Positions 12,606 through 14,747 of a stretch of DNA of 14,747 bases are shown here, piece by piece. Under the pieces are notes generated by a model that was given only the letters and a program-made list of their open reading frames with translations, made no database searches and was not told the DNA's origin. This DNA comes from JBAPRR01 sp049281195 (GTDB lineage Bacteria > Actinomycetota > Acidimicrobiia > Acidimicrobiales > CAVXTF01). The stretch lies in NCBI GenBank assembly GCA_049281195.1, contig JBAPRR010000425.1, positions 1 to 14,747 on the forward strand. Reading direction: 5' to 3'. Made by a program: the position numbers and the translations under genes. Numbering within the stretch: the first letter of the stretch is position 1; each line of letters starts with the position of its first letter.

Positions 12606-14747
12606 GACGCCTTTCCAAGCAGGTCGAGGATGCCCCTCGCCGGGATGTCGATCCAGTCGGGACGGTTGTTGGCTTCGTATCCGAGCTCGTAGAGCGCCTT
12701 CTCGAATAGGAGGAACTCGAGGAGTGATCCTGTGTCGGCACGGTTGTCGAGGATCACCGAATCCTCGGGAATCGTATTCATGTAGGAAGAGATGAAGCTA
12801 CCTGCGACTCCCCGGTACCAAAGAGACAGCCAGGGATCGAGCTTTCCGTCTGTGTTGACAGTGAGGGTCCTTCCCACCCTTATGGCTGCGGCGCGCGACG
12901 CGTAATGGAACGATCGCAGCATTCCCGCCACGTCAACTAGCGCCGGACGCTTGCGCCTGCGGTGCGTGAGCGACTGGAGCGGTTCTCCGTCGAAGTCGAT
13001 CACCTCGAAGCCTTTTCCTGTCCAGAGCACCTGCCCCAGGTGGTAATCGCCGTGAACCCGGATGCGCGAACCGCCAGCGTTTCCTCTCATGATGCCCTGA
13101 AGCTTCGCCATGACATCGTCCTCACGCTCGAGGACAGCGCGGACAATCTCTGATTGCGAAGCGAGCGGACGGGCTGTGGCGAAGGCCCTCTTGGCCGTTA
13201 TCCGAGCCGCATGCATGGTCTCGCGCCTCTCGATGGAGGTGAAAGGTTCCGGGGCAAATGCGGGATCGGTCCGATCGGAGGCAAGGGCAATGTGAAGCTC
13301 GGCCGTACTCCGACCGAGAAGGGCGGACCATTCGAGATGGGGACCGATCAGAAGTCCAGCGGCCTCTTCCAGCTCTCCGGTCGACGCAAGCAGCTCGTTG
13401 GCGTCGAATGTCCTACTGACGTTGAACGAGCCCGTGGACTGCGCAAGATCAGAGGCGTCGATGGTGGCAGCGATCTCTTCGAGACCCTTGGCCAGGTTGT
13501 CTACGACGTACCCCCATCCGTCGCCCTCGTTCTGGACGAACTCCTCGAACGTGGCGACGGTAACGGGTTCCGATCCGTGCCCGTCAGGTCGGTACTCGAG
13601 ATGACCGCCCGCTTTCGGACTCGCCTTGAAGTCGGTGCGCTCTCCGAGGAACCGGCTTATCTCCACTCCCGGGTAGATGCCGGGCTCCACTCTTCTGAGG
13701 AGTTTCGCGACGACCTTGTTGGAATAGAGGATGGAGGTGTTGCTCTGCTCGACCGCCATCGGGGTTGGGGTGGCAGCTGGATCCACGCCCTCGGTGAATT
13801 GGCGTAGGGAAGGGGTTGGCACTCCCACGAGTCGGCCCGCGTGGCCGCGCAATTGCCTGCGGCGCCCAACCGTGTCGAGAAGCGCTCGCATAAAGTCCGG
13901 ATCCCATACGGCATCGAAGAGAACTCCCTCTACCGGAGCGCCTTCGGGTCCCTGCGCTACCGCCAGGTCGCATATGACAGATTCGGGATGCCATTTCCTC
14001 AGGTCCTCTGCCCGTGAATCGGAGGCGAAGGCGACCGGCAGTACATACGTGGACGTGGTGCCGTCGACAAGTCCAATCCCCATGAACGCGAGCGACCCGA
14101 GCGGCGGTTCTACCCCCCGCCTCGTCGCCGACGAATCGTGGACCGGCACCGCTTCGTAGAGCTCCACGGAACGGATGCGGGCCGATTTACCTGCGAACCA
14201 GCGCTTATCGGCCAAATAGGGAGCAAGCAGGTCTTCCAGTTCGAGAAGGGTTCTGCCTGTGAACACCGACTCCCATGAGCCTGGAGCGTTCAGATGGACC
14301 TTTGTGGTCTCGATGTTCTGGTCGCTCGTTTCCAGTGAAAACCAGTAGAACCCGTGTGGTCCCAGGGTTATGAAGTACGGCAGGTCACCGATGGCCGGGA
14401 ACTGCGAGCCGCCGAAGAGCTCCACGGGCGTGGCTCCCCGGAACTCTGACAGATCCAACTCGACGGCCTGGGCGAATCGTGAGAGGTTCACAACGACCAG
14501 AATTTTCTCGTCGCCATAGCACCTCATGAAGGCGAGAACCTTCCGGTTGTCAGGGAACAACATCGTGAGTGAACCGCGGGCGAACGCGTGATACCGGTTG
14601 CGTTGTGAGATCAGGCGCTTCATCCACCACAACAGAGAGCTCGTATTCTCCTGCTGCGCTTCGACGTTTATCCCCTGAGCGGAGTATCCGGGATCGATGA
14701 TTACCGGCAGGAACAGCTTCTGTGGATTTGCCCGCGAGAAACCGGCG
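12602..14747 (-). CDS. treS: Trehalose synthase-maltokinase fusion (TreS-Mak/Pep2), N-terminus missing
   Basis: The frame is open from the right edge to the TGA at 12604-12602 (714 residues). The first residues are the C-terminal end of the TreS catalytic domain (FSRANPQKLFLPVI, then VEAQQENTSSLL), followed by its beta domain ending GPHGFYWFSLE at about 129-139. The TreS catalytic residues lie outside the window. A short linker leads to a maltokinase: N-cap RWFAGKSARI (182-191), EQSNTSILYSNKVVAKLLRR (333-352) with the probable ATP-binding K348, catalytic loop HGDYHLGQVL (565-574) and metal-binding DFDGEP (584-589). The RRRKRP...DVAGMLRSF segment (596-612) is typical of Mak. TreS (EC 5.4.99.16) interconverts trehalose and maltose; Mak (EC 2.7.1.175) phosphorylates maltose to maltose-1-phosphate for GlgE. 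Fusion versions are known in several phyla; in mycobacteria the two are separate proteins. The TTG at 14632 is internal, not a start. The stop overlaps the malQ start as GTGA. Full length is probably above 1,100 residues. Confidence 0.95.
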   Translation of the reverse strand, partial: AGFSRANPQKLFLPVIIDPGYSAQGINVEAQQENTSSLLWWMKRLISQRNRYHAFARGSLTMLFPDNRKVLAFMRCYGDEKILVVVNLSRFAQAVELDLSEFRGATPVELFGGSQFPAIGDLPYFITLGPHGFYWFSLETSDQNIETTKVHLNAPGSWESVFTGRTLLELEDLLAPYLADKRWFAGKSARIRSVELYEAVPVHDSSATRRGVEPPLGSLAFMGIGLVDGTTSTYVLPVAFASDSRAEDLRKWHPESVICDLAVAQGPEGAPVEGVLFDAVWDPDFMRALLDTVGRRRQLRGHAGRLVGVPTPSLRQFTEGVDPAATPTPMAVEQSNTSILYSNKVVAKLLRRVEPGIYPGVEISRFLGERTDFKASPKAGGHLEYRPDGHGSEPVTVATFEEFVQNEGDGWGYVVDNLAKGLEEIAATIDASDLAQSTGSFNVSRTFDANELLASTGELEEAAGLLIGPHLEWSALLGRSTAELHIALASDRTDPAFAPEPFTSIERRETMHAARITAKRAFATARPLASQSEIVRAVLEREDDVMAKLQGIMRGNAGGSRIRVHGDYHLGQVLWTGKGFEVIDFDGEPLQSLTHRRRKRPALVDVAGMLRSFHYASRAAAIRVGRTLTVNTDGKLDPWLSLWYRGVAGSFISSYMNTIPEDSVILDNRADTGSLLEFLLFEKALYELGYEANNRPDWIDIPARGILDLLGKAS
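12610..12616 (-). promoter_or_regulatory. Ribosome binding site of malQ inside treS-mak
   Basis: GGAAAGG on the minus strand, about 5 bases before GTG 12605, supports this non-ATG start and coupling to the end of treS-mak. Confidence 0.6.

Larger units (their letters stand above)
2046..14747 (-). other. Predicted trehalose/alpha-glucan operon treS-mak, malQ, glgB, treZ, glgX, treY
   Basis: Six consecutive co-directional genes have junctions of 4-base overlap (12602-12605), 4-base overlap (10485-10488), a 33-base gap (8539-8571), a 2-base gap (6659-6660) and 4-base overlap (4541-4544). Such spacing leaves little room for internal promoters, so a single transcript starting right of the window is inferred. 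After treY, a 5-bp dyad (CGATC/GATCG, 2043-2055) spans the stop and is followed on the minus strand by a C/T-rich stretch. That is not a convincing intrinsic terminator, so read-through into the HEAT-like gene is possible. Confidence 0.85.

Noticed and set aside
14630..14632. TTG as the start of the treS-mak gene
   Set aside because: Translation upstream to the edge gives clear TreS sequence (including FLPVI and NVEAQ), so the TTG encodes an internal Leu and the gene is truncated by the window.
1..14747. CRISPR arrays, insertion sequences, tRNA/rRNA genes, phage or defence modules
   Set aside because: I saw no regularly spaced repeats, transposase or integrase motifs, RNA-gene signatures or defence domains; almost all of the window is accounted for by ordinary metabolic genes.

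Overview
The window is a GC-rich (roughly 60% by eye) bacterial segment filled by one compact alpha-glucan/trehalose gene cluster on the minus strand. The fused TreS-maltokinase, the TreY/TreZ pair, a MalQ with a large N-terminal extension and GTG starts together suggest an actinobacterium (Actinomycetota). A member of the Acidimicrobiia or a relative is my guess, from family knowledge only; no rRNA or other taxonomic marker is present.

Layout, left to right. Positions 3-1223 (+) hold the C-terminal part of a polytopic membrane protein that runs off the left edge, possibly a GT-C-type glycosyltransferase. It converges, across a 21-bp gap, on a small minus-strand gene (1245-1949) encoding an unrecognised protein with HEAT-like helical repeats. 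A 96-bp spacer separates that from the main cluster. In transcription order (right to left) the cluster reads: treS-mak fusion (12602 to beyond the right edge, N-terminus missing), malQ (10485-12605), glgB (8572-10488), treZ (6661-8538), glgX (4541-6658), treY (2046-4544). Three junctions are 4-base start/stop overlaps, one has a 2-base gap and one a 33-base gap, so the six genes very probably form one operon. Its promoter lies outside the window to the right. No stretch longer than 300 bases lacks a gene, and I saw no tRNA, rRNA, insertion sequence, CRISPR array or riboswitch.

How the genes fit together: GlgX debranches glycogen-type glucan to linear maltodextrins. TreY turns the reducing end of a maltodextrin into a trehalose unit and TreZ releases trehalose. 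TreS isomerises trehalose to maltose, and the fused maltokinase makes maltose-1-phosphate, the substrate of the GlgE maltosyltransferase. GlgB branches the resulting glucan, and MalQ rearranges the short maltodextrins. One transcript would thus carry both the glucan-to-trehalose arm and most of the trehalose-to-glucan arm. GlgE is the missing piece and is predicted to lie just upstream (right of the window) or elsewhere in the genome. The enzymes are all known families with their catalytic residues in place. What is less usual is the tight integration, the order treZ-glgX-treY, and the unknown HEAT-like neighbour. I found no evidence of a truly new kind of system.
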